Source: Vesta saturnalis (lineage: Eukaryota; Arthropoda; Insecta; Coleoptera; Lampyridae). Taken from it: a stretch of 64,000 nt of DNA. Positions 35,441-46,185 of this stretch are shown here, one piece after another (position 1 is the first letter of the stretch; each line of letters starts with the position of its first letter). Location: the NCBI GenBank assembly GCA_036346205.1, contig JARFJB010000534.1, forward strand, positions 1,163,501 through 1,227,500. The letters run 5' to 3'. The translations under genes were made by a program, and so were the position numbers. The notes under the pieces are model-generated. The model ran no database searches. It had not been told where the DNA came from and worked only from the letters and a program-made list of their open reading frames with translations.

Positions 35441-36135
35441 GTTTTTTTTTTGTGTGTTGTTGGTATGCGGTATGTATATGTTTTGTGTATTTTATGTTTG
35501 TTATGTGTTGTGTTGTTGTGTTTGTGTATGTTGTGTTTGTGTATGTGTATGTTTATGTTTTTGTTATTTTTTTATTTGTATTTTATTTGTTTTGATGTTT
35601 ATGTGTTATTGTTATTTTATGTGTTATTGTGTATTTGTATTGTGTATTGTGATTGTGTATTTTATTTGTATTGTTTTGTATGTTTATGTGTATGTGTATT
35701 TGTATTTTATTGTTGTATGGTTGTTGTGTATGTTTATTGTTTTGTGTATTTGTATTTTTATTTTATGTGTTATTGTTTTGTGTTATGTTTTTTATTTTTT
35801 TGTTATTGTTATGTTTATTTGTATTTTATTTTATGTGTTATTTGTATTTATGTTTATTTGTATTTATGTTTATTTTGTTGTATTTTATTGTTTGTTAAAA
35901 TTTGTGTTTTTATTTTATTTTATTTTTTTTTTTATTTTATTGTATTTGGGTGTTTTGTGTGTGCGGTGTGTTATGGTTGCGTGTGCGCTGGCTGTGCGGC
36001 TGTGCAAATGTGTGCGCGTGTAATGTGGTTGCATGTGCGAGTGTTGTGCAAGTGTGTAGTGTGCATTTGTATTGTAGATGTGTGAGTATGTATTGTGCGA
36101 GTGTTGCGATTGTGTGTGTTTGTGTGCGTGCATTT
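35441..36135 (+). repeat. Degenerate T/G-rich low-complexity sequence
   Basis: TTTTATGTGTTATTG-like units decaying into TGTGCGAGTGTTGTG. Grades out of the minisatellite; no coding content. Confidence 0.85.
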
Positions 36136-36600
36136 ACGTACTAGATGTTCGTATTGGCTAGAATCAATGTTTTTTTGTTCAGAATTCATCTTTTAAAAGC
36201 AACATTTTTCATCTATGTCTTTTGAACAGCATTAAGAATATTATTATGAACATTCAATAACGTATAATTAGCCAGAATGAAAAATACAAATAACAATTTA
36301 CTCATAATAAACCGCCATTTAATTTAACATAATAACAAACTTTGATGTTGGGTAAACGTTGTTGTAAAGACAAATGCGTTCTAACAGGAAGGCCAATAGT
36401 GCAAATAAAATTTGTGGTTTGCAGATCTTTGGAACGTGATATTTTATACACAGTTTGTCATTTTACAGTAAAAACGTAACTAAGTCATTGCCAAACCAAC
36501 ACGTCAAACTTTTCTTTATGGTTTATTTAACTTCTTTTATTGTTTATTTGAACGTGTTCAAATTTATCATTTTTAGTTTCCTTAACGTTTACATGATTCT
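36136..36600. other. No gene seen
   Basis: AT-rich non-repetitive island between two GT arrays; no motif recognised. Confidence 0.45.
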
Positions 36601-36970
36601 TTGATTTTGTTGTTGGTTAAGCGGATCTGGTAATGTACAGATGTGGTTTTGAGGTAAATTTTATTTATGTTTTTAAAATTAATAATAATTTTTTCATTTT
36701 GGTTATAATTGCAATCTATTTAAAAAAAGGCATTTTCAAATTTGTCTGCGGTGGAATATAACATAATCATATCGGCATTTTGGGCATTCGGCGGTTTAGT
36801 AAATTGTGGTCTAATGGTAACATTGATTATAGAATAGGTGCATTAAGGTTTGTAGCGTTTGGTCACATTCGGTGTAATGATCCAATATTCAAATTCTAGG
36901 AATGGAGTCAGTCTACACGTTCGGCGTTCCGGAATTTTAAAAATGTAGTGGCAGCGTTTTGCAAGGAAAG
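36601..36970 (+). repeat. Dispersed tRNA-headed repeat, copy with many small deletions
   Basis: 36655-36970 matches 38782-38900 plus 39129-39380 (CATATCGGCATTTTGGGCAT, GGTCACATTCGGTGTAATGA, CGTTCGGCGTTCCGGAATTT). Nearly all differences are short losses in this copy. 36610-36655 is a degraded version of the tRNA-like head at 38708-38781. Confidence 0.75.
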
Positions 36971-36974
36971 TTTT

Positions 36975-38250
36975 TTATGTGTGTATGTGTGTTATTGTGT
37001 ATTGTGTATGTGTGTATGTGTGTATGTGTGTATGTGTATGTGTGTGTGTATGGTATGTGTGTATGTGTGTGTAGTGTGTGTGTATGTGTGATGTGTGTGT
37101 GTATGTGTGTATGTGTGTGTGTGTGTATGTGTGTATGTGTGTGTGTATGTGTGTGTGTGTGTGTGTATGTGTGTATGTGTGTATGTGTGTATGTGTATGT
37201 GTGTATGTGTGTATGTGTGTTGTGTATGTGTGTGTATATGTATATGTGTGTATGTGTATGTGATTGTATGTGTTTGTTATGTGTATGTGTATGTGTGTAT
37301 GTGTGTATGTGTGTGTGTATGTGATGTGTGTATGTGTGTATGTGTGTGTGTTGTGTGTATGTGTGTATGTGTGATGTGTATGTGTGTATGTGTGTGTATG
37401 TGTATGTGTGTATGTGTGTGATGTGTGTGATGTGTGTAGTGTGTATGTGTGTATGTGTGTGTGTGTGTATGTGTATGTGTGTATGTGTGTGTGATGTGTG
37501 TGTGTGTGTATGTAGTGTGTGTATGTGTATGTGTGTATGTGTGTTGTGTGATGATGTGTGTGTGTTTGTATGTATGTGTATTTGTTGTGTGTATGTGTGT
37601 ATGTGTATGTGTGTATGTGTTATGTGTGTAGTGTGTATGTGTGTATGTGTGTGTATGTGTGTGTGTGTATGTGTGTATGTGTGTGTGTGTGTATGTGTGT
37701 ATGTTGTGTGTGTGTGTATGTGTGTGTGATGTGTAGTGTAGTGTGTATGTGTATGTGTGTATGTGTGTTGTGTGTGTGTATGTGTGATGTGTATGTGTGT
37801 ATGTGTGTTGTGTATGTGTGTATGTGTGTATGTGTGTGTATGTGTGTATGTGTGTATGTGTGTTGTGTGTATGTGTGTGTGTGTGTATGTGTATGTGTGT
37901 ATGTGTGTATGTGTGTATGTGTGTAGTGTATGTGTGTATGTGTATGTTGTTGTGTATGTGTGTATGTGTGTATGTGTGTATGTGTATGTGTGTGTATGTG
38001 TGTATGTGTGTATGTGTGATGTGTGTATGTGTGTATGTGTATGTGTGTATGTGTAGTGTAGTGTGTATGTGTGTAGTGTGTGTATGTGTGTATGTGTGTA
38101 TGTGTGTGATGTGATGTGTGTGTGTGTGTGTGTGTATGTGTGATGTGTTGTGTTGGTGTGTGCAGTGTGTAGTTGTGTATGTGTGTATGTGTGTGTGATG
38201 TAGTATGTGATGTGTGAGTGTGTGGAGTGTGTGTGTGTGTGTGTGTGTGT
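36975..38250 (+). repeat. (GT)n / (TGTGTATG)n array
   Basis: A second GT-rich array of about 1.3 kb, same strand bias and unit types as 33.8-35.4 kb. ORFs on both strands are artefacts. Confidence 0.97.
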
Positions 38251-38700
38251 GGCGTGGTAGTAGGTAGTGTGTATTGTGATAATGTTGTTGTGATATTTGA
38301 TATTGTGTGTATGTATGTTTGTGTAGTGTGATATGTGATGTGATGATGCCATGTATAGTTATTGCCATGATGTAAATGCATGTTCATGTAAACGCTGTTA
38401 TGTTAATATGTCAAATGTTGATGTATGTGTGTAAAGTGTGATAGTAAGCAATGTTCGTTGCTAGTGCATGTGCATTCAGCATCGTGTAATGAATTTGTGT
38501 GATGTGTGTATGTGTGTGTGTGTGTATGTGTTACTGTTTGTATTGTAGTAATGTATAGTATGTGACAATGTATAAGTGTAAATGTGTGTGTGTGTAGTGT
38601 GTTATGTTGTCATGTGTGTATGTGTATGTGTGTATGAAGAATAAGTTCAATGTATTCATGTTTCATGTCTATACATAACGACAAAATTTAAATCGATTGG
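38251..38700 (+). repeat. Decaying GT-rich tail
   Basis: GT-rich patches at 38495-38530 and 38580-38630 in otherwise mixed sequence. Confidence 0.7.
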
Positions 38701-38707
38701 GGCTTGT

Positions 38708-38781
38708 ATTTCGATAGCTCGGTTGGTTAGAGGGGTACTCTAGCAAAGTACAGGTCGTAGGTTCAAATCCCACTCGAGGTA
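38708..38781 (+). tRNA. tRNA-Ala(AGC)-like cloverleaf, probable SINE head
   Basis: Folds as a 74-nt cloverleaf. Acceptor ATTTCGA / TCGAGGT (7 pairs, two G-U); D arm GCTC / GAGG (one mismatch); anticodon arm GTACT-CTAGCAA-AGTAC with anticodon AGC at 38742-38744; T arm GTAGG-TTCAAAT-CCCAC (one mismatch); discriminator A. The alanine G3-U70 pair is absent and two stems carry mismatches. The same head plus body recurs at 36.6 kb. I therefore read it as a tRNA-derived repeat rather than a working gene. Confidence 0.5.
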
Positions 38782-39390
38782 AACTTTTTATTTATGTTTT
38801 TAATAAAATTAATAATAATTTTTTCATTTTAGGTACCTAATTGCAATCTATAAAAAAAAAACTTGTAACGGCATATAAGCCTCTCAAATTTGTCTGCGTT
38901 GTGGACATATAACATATAGTATGTTAATCGGCAATTTGGGCAATTGTCGTTTGTAATAGTTCAACGATTGTAATAAAAATATTGTAAATATAAATAGGTA
39001 AATAAGTGCCATTAGTAAACTCATAACGAAATACTTTCTTAGGTTTATTTTAACTTCATTTTAGGTTACCTAACTGCAATCTTTAAAAAAAACTAGTAAC
39101 GGCGTATATAGGCTTCCTACATTTTTCGGCGTTGTGGACATATAACATAATCATATCGGCATTTTGGGCATTCGGCGGTTTAGTCAAATTGTCGGTCTAA
39201 TGGCTCAACATTAAGATTAGGTAGAATAGGTGCATTAGACGGTATAATCGTCAGCGTTTTGGTCACATTCGGTGTAATGATCCAATATTCAAATTCTACG
39301 GAATGGAGTCAGTCTGGACACGTTCGGCGTTCCGGAATTTTAAAATGTAGTGGCAGCGTTTTTGCAATTCAGCGGAAAGTTTTTTAAAAT
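38782..39390 (+). repeat. Body of the tRNA-headed repeat, two partial copies
   Basis: TTAATAAAATTAATAATAAT, TAGGTACCTAATTGCAATCT and AACGGCATATAAGC at 38790-38885 recur diverged at 39050-39110 (TTAGGTTACCTAACTGCAAT, AACGGCGTATATAGGC). A unique 3' part ends near 39380. Homologous to 36655-36970. Confidence 0.65.
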
Positions 39391-41110
39391 ATAAAGTTAA
39401 TTCATAGACATTAAGTATTCACAGATGTGAGCTTTATTTTTCTATTTATTACAGAACTAAAGAATTAGGTAAAGATTGTGTCTGTGAATTTACGTTGTAT
39501 GAAAATCGTAAAAATATTATCAATGCGATATAAATTTGTGTTCAATGCACTTAGTTGACGATTACATTTACCAATTTCTGATAATTGCTTTACTGCAGTT
39601 TTAGCGATTATCATTGACTTATTACTTAATAAAGTACTATAAATTCATCATTAATTGAAAAGAAGACAAGTTGGTGATTAAACTTTAAATGCACTTTTTT
39701 TAAATGAAATTAATTTATCATAAAAATATACATCCCATAAATTTAATCAATACCAATTAGTAAAGTTAATTCTTCTTATTATTTAATTACAACTGAAACG
39801 AACACCCACGAGATTAATGCTCTACCACAATACGTTACGCATGAGGCCTTTTAATTTCTATTCATCCAAATTTTCAAGTAAAAATTACTCACAACCGATT
39901 AAAAAAAATTAAGAAGATTTTTAAACAAAGTAATACGAATGTCATCGTTTCCGGAATCGTTACAGATCGTCGATTTAACAAATTTGTCACAAATTGTCTT
40001 TTTTTCGTTATTCACATAAATTCTCTGAAATTTTAGAAAGAATTATTGAGACGACCTTACAAGGCCCTTAACTCAAAACTATTTTCCATTGCACATTTGG
40101 TTTTAATACTATATAAGAATAAAGATCAAGTATATCATATATGGGAAGAATCACTGTAAATGGAAAACCAGGTAACTCAGTGGACAGTGCAACTTTGCAG
40201 TCTACAGAACGATGGAATTCGAATTTTTTACCAATTGTCTTCTTTGTAGATCATCTTATGTTGTTTAAGATCAACTACATGGGTTTAAAATTTTTATAAG
40301 ATTTATAACTGCACTCTCTACACAGATGGTGCTTTTTTATTTTTATTTTATGACAACTGCCAGTCAAGCTTCAAGAATACTATTTGCATTTCAATTCTGC
40401 CGATAAATATTCTGTTTTTCATTAGTGCGGCCCTTTCCGATCACTTTTAAATCTAATTATAAGGCACAATCTAAATATTTACAGGTATTACAACTAAAAT
40501 ATGTAAAATATTAAACACTTGAGCAGATTAATCAGTAAAACCTTTCAATATAAACGTATACGTTTATAATCAAAGGTAAAACTATGAAATAGTGTGACAT
40601 GTGTTTAGTTGAACGTTAATAAAACTGGAATTACGTAATCCGAAAAATTTACATTTTAATTAATGTTATGAAAAACCCCAACATTTTTTTAATGTATAAA
40701 AATGGAAAGGTGTAAAGAAGTACAAAAGGATTAGAGAATGTTAAGCGGTAGTGTCCTCAATCCTAAGTCTGAAATTAGTCACTTGGGTTGCGTTATGTTT
40801 AACAGATTCATCAGCTGTCGCAAATATATGTTAAAATAATTAATTAATATTTTACAAACACGTGAAAAACGTTTAACGTTATGAAGACATGATTAATAAT
40901 ATTTGTTTTTCATAATTATAATAACGTATTCGTGTAGCCTCGCAAACAGCGGAAACGGGGTCGGCAAATCTGCATCTCCAACGGGCACATGAGATTTGAA
41001 TTTCCCTCCATTTTTTATTGTATTTAAGTTGGTATCCTGATGTTTTACATTTGTCATCTGCTGTTATTGGGATTATTAAATATCTGGCGTGGAACAACAG
41101 ACGATTTTCT
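39391..41110. other. No gene seen
   Basis: AT-rich, without a supportable ORF apart from one weak tRNA-like patch (listed separately). The 40879-41097 minus ORF has no recognisable domain. Confidence 0.45.
40165..40232 (+). repeat. Weak tRNA-like remnant
   Basis: CCAGGTAACTCAGTGGACAG resembles a D arm/A box and GATGGAATTCGAATTTTTTA a T arm/B box. The spacing is tRNA-like but the stems are not convincing. Possibly an old SINE head. Confidence 0.3.
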
Positions 41111-41223
41111 AACCTTTAATGTGGAAATAAAAAAATTAAATAGTATTAATAATAATAATTATTAATAATAATTCATAATTACGTAACCTCTTTTTTAATA
41201 CGTTCATAACGAGAATAGGCAAC

Positions 41224-41225
<2 letters not shown>

Positions 41226-41275
<50 letters not shown>

Positions 41276-42322
41276 GTGTGTGTGTGTGTGTGTGTGTTCG
41301 TGTGTTCGTGTGTTCGTATGTTCGTATGTTCGTGTGATCGAGTGTTCGTGTGTTCGTGTATTCGTGTGTTCGTGTGTTCGTGTGTTCGTTTGTTCGTGTG
41401 TTCGTGTTCGTGTTCGGTGTTCGTGTGCGGTGTTCCTGTGTTCGTGTTCGTGTGTTCGTGTGTTCGTGTGTTCGTGTGTTTGTGTGTTCGTGTGTTCGTG
41501 TGTTCGTGTGTTTCGTGTTCGCGTGTTCGGTGTTCCTGTGTTCCTGTGTTCGTGTGTTCGTGTGTTCGTGTGTTCGTGATATTCGTGTTCGTGTGTTCAT
41601 GTGTGTTTGTTTGTTTGTTTGTTTGTTTGTTTATGTGTGTGTGGTGTGTGTGTGTGATGTGTGTGTGTGTGTGTGCGTGTTGTGTGTGCGTGTGTTGAGT
41701 GCGTGCGTGCCTGAGTGCGTGCGTGCGTGTGTGTATGTGTGTGTATGTGTCTGTATGTGTGTGTGCGTTGTGTACTGTGTTAGTGTGTATGCGTGTATAT
41801 GTGTGTGTGTGTGTGGTGTGTCGTGTGTGCATGTGTGTGTGTGTTCGTGTGTTCGTATGTTCGTGTGTTCGAGTGTTCATGTGTTCGTGTGTTCGTGTGT
41901 TCGTGTGTTCGTATGTTCGTGTGTTCGTGTGTTCGTGTGTTCGTGTGTTCGTGTGTTCGTGTGTTCGTCGTGTCCGTGTGTCCGTGTGTTCGTGTGTTCG
42001 TGTGTTTGTGTGTTCGTGTGTCCGTGTGTTCGTGTGTTCGTGTGTCCGAGTGTTCGTATGTTCGTGTGTTCGTGTGTTCGTGTGTGCGTGTGTGTTTGTT
42101 TTTTTGTCTGTTTGTTTGTTGTATGTGTGTGTGTGTGTATGTGTGTGAGAGTGCGTGCGTGCATACTTGAGTGCCTGCATGCTTGAGTGCGTGCGTGTGT
42201 GTATGTGTGTGTATGTGTCTGTGCGTCTGTATGCGTGTGTGTGTGCGTGTGTGTGCGTGTGTGCGCGCGTGTGTGTATGTGTGTGTATGTGTGCTATATG
42301 TGTGTGTTGTGATGTGTATGTA

Positions 42323-42358
<36 letters not shown>

Positions 42359-42427
42359 TCGTGTGTGTGTTGTGTGTGTGTGTGTGTGTGTGTGGTGTAT
42401 GTCTGTGTGTGCTGTGTGTCTGTTGTG

Positions 42428-42467
<40 letters not shown>

Positions 42468-42659
42468 TGTATGTGTATCTGTGTATGTGTGTTGTGCTGT
42501 GTGCGTTGTATGTGTGTATGTGCGTGCGTATATGTGTATGTGTCTGTGTGTGTACGCGTGCACGAGTGCATGTGCGTATGCGTGTGCGTGTGCGCGTGCG
42601 TGTGCGTGTACGTGTGCGTGTGCGTGCGTGCGTGCGTGCTTATGTGTGTGTGCGTGTTC

Positions 42660-42697
<38 letters not shown>

Positions 42698-42994
42698 CTG
42701 CGTGTGGGTGTGTGTGCGTGTGTGTGTATTTGTGTGTATGTGCGTGCGTATGTGTGAGTGTCTGTGCGTGTGGGTGTGCGTGTGAGTGTGTGTGTATGTG
42801 TATGTGTGTGTTCGTGTGTGTGTGTATGTCTGTGTGTCTGTGTGTCTGTGTGTCTGCGTGTCTGTGTCTGTGTGCGCCTGTGTGTGCGTGTGTGTATGTG
42901 TGTGTATGTGCGTGCGTATATGTGTGCATGCCTGTGTGTATGCGTGCGTGAATGCATGTGTGTGTGTTTGTTTTTGTGTGTTTGCTTGTGTGTG

Positions 42995-43043
<49 letters not shown>

Positions 43044-43120
43044 TCTTTGTGTGTGTGTGTGTGTGTGTTTGTGTGTGTGTGTTTGTGTGTGTGTATGTGT
43101 GTGTTTGTGTGTGTTTGTGT

Positions 43121-43193
<73 letters not shown>

Positions 43194-43222
43194 CGTGTGC
43201 GTGTGTGTGCGTGCGTGTGGAG
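41226..43222 (+). repeat. (GT)n and (TGTGTTCG)n composite microsatellite
   Basis: Pure (GT)n at 41227-41300, then two blocks of the 8-mer TGTGTTCG (41299-41580 and 41840-42090), separated and followed by GT-rich runs with CGTGCGTG and TGTCTGTG variants, to 43222. Both strands stay open in several frames (Val-Cys-Ser or His-Thr-Asn strings); these are not genes. Confidence 0.97.
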
Positions 43223-43299
43223 CTTTTTTATGTTAAAGAATATTGCAAATTTGAAATATAATCAAATAGTAGTAAGGGTTACCATTTGTACCAACTTGG

Positions 43300-43375
43300 T
43301 CAAATCGGTGATCAAAAGTGGTCACACATCCTTGTACTGACCGTACCGACGTTGCTTAACTTCGGTGTTCCGAAA
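43300..43375 (-). repeat. 5S rRNA-derived fragment
   Basis: The reverse complement reads CACCGAAGTTAAGCAACGTC, then GGTACGGTCAGTACAAGGAT, then GTGTGACCACTTTTGATCAC. This is the central-to-3' part of 5S rRNA, including the internal A box (AAGTTAAGC) and C box (GGTCAGTACNNGGATGNGTGACC). The 5' half and the true 3' end are missing. It is a pseudogene or the head of a 5S-derived SINE. Confidence 0.7.
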
Positions 43376-43728
43376 ATTTTTAATATAGATATGACATATA
43401 ATTTTCGATAGTTTTATAGGAGCGGGCGGCTTTGGAATTTTTTTAGTTAGTATCAAGATGTCTATTAACCTCTATCTGACATGAAGCTTTAAACGTGTGT
43501 TTGACATGTACTGCGTATATACGGACACATAACACAGATGTTAATAACTTTTTAAAGCCTACGTTAGAAAACGTGTACACACTCTTCTGAAACAACATAG
43601 GTATTAATCGCAATACCAACGGTCGCTTGTTAGACCCCTGATTAGGTTCCGGTGGGGTCTTAACCTAACAAGATTTGTAGTTTATTTATTTTGTAGTTGT
43701 AACTTATATTTACTTTATTTCTATAAAA
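43376..43728. other. No gene seen; upstream of the Myb/SANT remnant
   Basis: No motif beyond AT-rich sequence. It could hold the promoter of the following gene but I see no reliable element. Confidence 0.35.
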
Positions 43729-45110
43729 ATGAGTAGCAAGCGTGAATTGTGGGATGTGTATGAAACGGAGTACTTTCTAACATTAGTTATAATCTGTCCA
43801 GAAACGAAGCGTAGGAATAAATCAACATGTTTGGTAGGTTCCAGTGAGTACATTATATAATAATTGTTTCCTTACCTTAAATTTTAAAACTCAATAAAAT
43901 GATTTCTAACAGTTTTATAATTAAATGATGTATTACAATGATATCTTTAAAATCATTTTTATAGTTAAGTTTTCAATAAAACATTGCAACCGTACACGAT
44001 TATGATCTTTACTTTAGAACTCAACAGCAGGTACGGCCCATTGTTAAAGGATTAGCAGCTATTGATAAATAACTTATGTTGTAACACTATAGTATGGAAA
44101 CGGTATACCCTAAAACAAGTTTAAGAAATCTATTAAGTACTTAACACAAAATCGTGTACCGCTTATATGTAAAATAAATAAACTATTTTAATTTATTACT
44201 TCGCTTCGTTTCTGGACAGACTATAGGGAGAAACAAATTCTAAAGAACTTAGAAAGGAAGCGCTTTCGCGCTTATGATATCTTCACGCAGTTGGAAGCCT
44301 CGATGCAGGATAGCGGATATTTAAAATCCGCAAAACAGAAGCATATGCGATTTAAAACCCTCAGGTGCAAGTATTCGAACTAATTTAGATAATAATTCAT
44401 AGTACATCGATATACCAACTTTTAGTTACTTTCAACAAGCTTAAAAGAAAATTAAACACAAGTAGGGAAGAGAATTTCCGGTGTAAATTTCCATGTTTTG
44501 AAGAAATGAGTGTGCTGCTTTCTGACAGGTCGGTGACTACATTGGTGGACATTGAATCGGTCAGTCCAGGATGCAGCTCTTCAGAATTGTCGGAAACGAG
44601 ACCGGCAACTCCAACATCCAAATGCGCAAAAATCCCAAATTATTCAAGATATCTCCCAAGTTGAAGGTGATTCCCAAATTGAAATTAAATTGAAATTAAA
44701 TTAATTACGTTCCAATAAGAATAAAAGCAGAAAGTAACGTTAATTTTATTGTTTGGTTAACGATGAATCGGAAGGCAACAATGAAACTGTAAAAATCGTT
44801 AAAGAAGGCGAAGCTGATGAAAGCGAGCAGCTACCGCCGAGGAAAACTGCCAAGAAGCCTTATCAGAAAATGTTGGACAGACGTGCTGAAACGTTGAAGA
44901 TTAGTGCGCAACACCTTCAACAAAGTTTGTTTCAAAGACAAACTGAAATGTTAACAAAAATTTTTGCGTAACGAAAAGAATAAAAAGGAAATGATGCCCA
45001 ATTTTTTAAAAACGCAAAAAGAAATTGTGCAGGAATCTATACCTTCCTTATTAAATGGCTTACGCAACCACCGTCAACCTTCCTTTTTCTCAGTATGTAA
45101 ATAATTGGGT
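43729..45110 (+). pseudogene. Decayed Myb/SANT-like (trihelix) DNA-binding protein gene
   Basis: Start ATG 43729 (MSSKRELWDVYETEYFLTLV). After removing the MITE at 43790-44223 plus one TA, the frame continues REKQILKNLERKRFRAYDIF, TQLEASMQDSGYLKSAKQKH, MRFKTLR. This has the Trp, the ET-LL helix and the terminal (Q)xxRFKTLRxKY of Myb_DNA-bind_4 domains. AG/GTGCAAGT at 44364 and an AG at 44446-44447 define a possible 83-nt intron that keeps frame into KLNTSREENFRCKFPCFEEM and SVSPGCSSSELSETRPATPT, ending in TGA at about 44661. A third piece at 44753-44971 reads NNETVKIVKEGEADESEQLP and LKISAQHLQQSLFQRQTEML, a typical basic linker and C-terminal coiled coil. Possible transcription regulator or Harbinger-type accessory protein. 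Broken by the stop and the MITE. Confidence 0.55.
43790..44223. mobile_element. MITE in exon 1 of the Myb/SANT gene
   Basis: TIRs TAATCTGTCCAGAAACGAAG and CTTCGTTTCTGGACAGACTA, with TA on each side (43788-43789 and 44224-44225). About 434 bp, no ORF. Precise removal with one TA rejoins the host reading frame. The TIR differs from the CAGGGTG family. Confidence 0.8.
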
Positions 45111-45759
45111 TGCGCCCTCCTCACATTCCTTTCAGGCCCACTTTTACAAATATCCTGCTGTGTCCTCCTTAACATCCTTTCAGTTGCCAAACTCACCTCT
45201 CACAGTAACCAATCCTCCACCCCTACAAATTCATTTCGTTCTCCTAAAAGGTCATCTGCTCCTTAATGTAATACTGTTGTAAATGTATTAATAAAAATCA
45301 ATAATAATATGAGATTCTTTTATTTATGTTCAATAATCTACATAGCAATTCCAAATGACAATAAAAGAGGCAGAAAAATACTTTAAGATTTTTCTATCAA
45401 GTGTTCCAGAAATAGTCCAAAGGTGAACACGACAAACCCCAATTTCAGGCAAAAGAGATTGTGGCACATATAATACGCAAAATCCTGGCATAGTAAAATG
45501 CTCTAAGTATTTTACTAAACAATCAACAAGAGGTCCTGCCTCAAAACTCTTCAACGCAAATAGCGAAATAAACAACGGATTTGAGATGAGGTGGCGAAGA
45601 TAAAACAAATAAAAACAAATAAGCATATCTATTCAAACCCGTGCGAAGTTAGCAATAACGTTCCAGCAATAGGTTTTACACATTGATTGTGAAGTGAGCA
45701 ACATTCCAGCAGTAAATATGCAAAGTGCACTAATATTAAGAAATTTTACTACTTACTTC
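45111..45759 (-). other. Unrecognised; one orphan 98-codon ORF
   Basis: 45330-45626 on the minus strand is open (ALKSFEAGPLVDCLVKYLEH, PGFCVLYVPQSLLPEIGVCR). I recognise no family and cannot show it is coding. The rest has no feature. Confidence 0.25.
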
Positions 45760-45764
45760 AATCT

Positions 45765-46183
45765 AAAAAAGACTAAAGAAAAGCAAAAAAAAGGGCACTC
45801 ATTTAGACACAATTTAGACTTTCCAATATATCTTGTCTCGCATATAAGAGGAGATTACTAAGATGCCTAATACGGAGCAAATAAAAACAAGAAAAAAGGG
45901 CACGTGTTTTTAGATTATCCTAGGAATAATTTCAAACTTTACAATTATTCTCGTATGCAATTTGTGTTGTTTAGTCAGCTATATAGTTCATATTTTCCGT
46001 TTACATTTATTACATATGTAATACACAGTAAATAAAAACAATAAACAAGGGGACGTATTATTCGTTTACTTTAAAAGTAATTTTAAACTTTCCAATTACT
46101 CTCATATACTCGCATATAAACGGAGGTACTAAGATGTTTAATTTTGGGCGTTTAGACGTTGATATGTTTATCTACGTGTGTTC
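45765..46183 (+). repeat. Satellite 2, left part (~155-177-bp units)
   Basis: Units share AATAAAAACAATAAA, TTTTAAACTTTCCAATTACTC, ATATACTCGCATATAAACGG and GTACTAAGATG. Unit starts at 45876 and 46031 here; the array continues after element E. Confidence 0.75.
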
Positions 46184-46185
46184 TA

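Noticed and set aside
33792..38387. Long ORFs on both strands (up to 471 codons) in the GT-rich arrays
   Set aside because: They are strings of Cys/Val/Met/Tyr or His/Thr/Ile produced by TGTGTATG repeats in every frame; no domain, and frames overlap on both strands.
38708..38781. Functional alanine tRNA gene
   Set aside because: Foldable, but it lacks G3-U70, has mismatches in the D and T stems, and is associated with a repeated body; kept as a tRNA-like repeat head.
40879..41097. 72-codon minus-strand ORF
   Set aside because: No recognisable motif, no neighbours and within the length expected by chance.
41299..42090. Possible telomeric repeat
   Set aside because: The unit is TGTGTTCG, not TTAGG or another known insect telomere unit, and it grades into ordinary (GT)n.
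41136..43340. Long ORFs in the 41.2-43.2 kb microsatellite
   Set aside because: Same artefact, from GT and TGTGTTCG repeats.
45330..45626. Harbinger nuclease next to the Myb/SANT remnant
   Set aside because: A partner nuclease was expected from known Harbinger elements, but this ORF shows none of the DDE blocks I would recognise.
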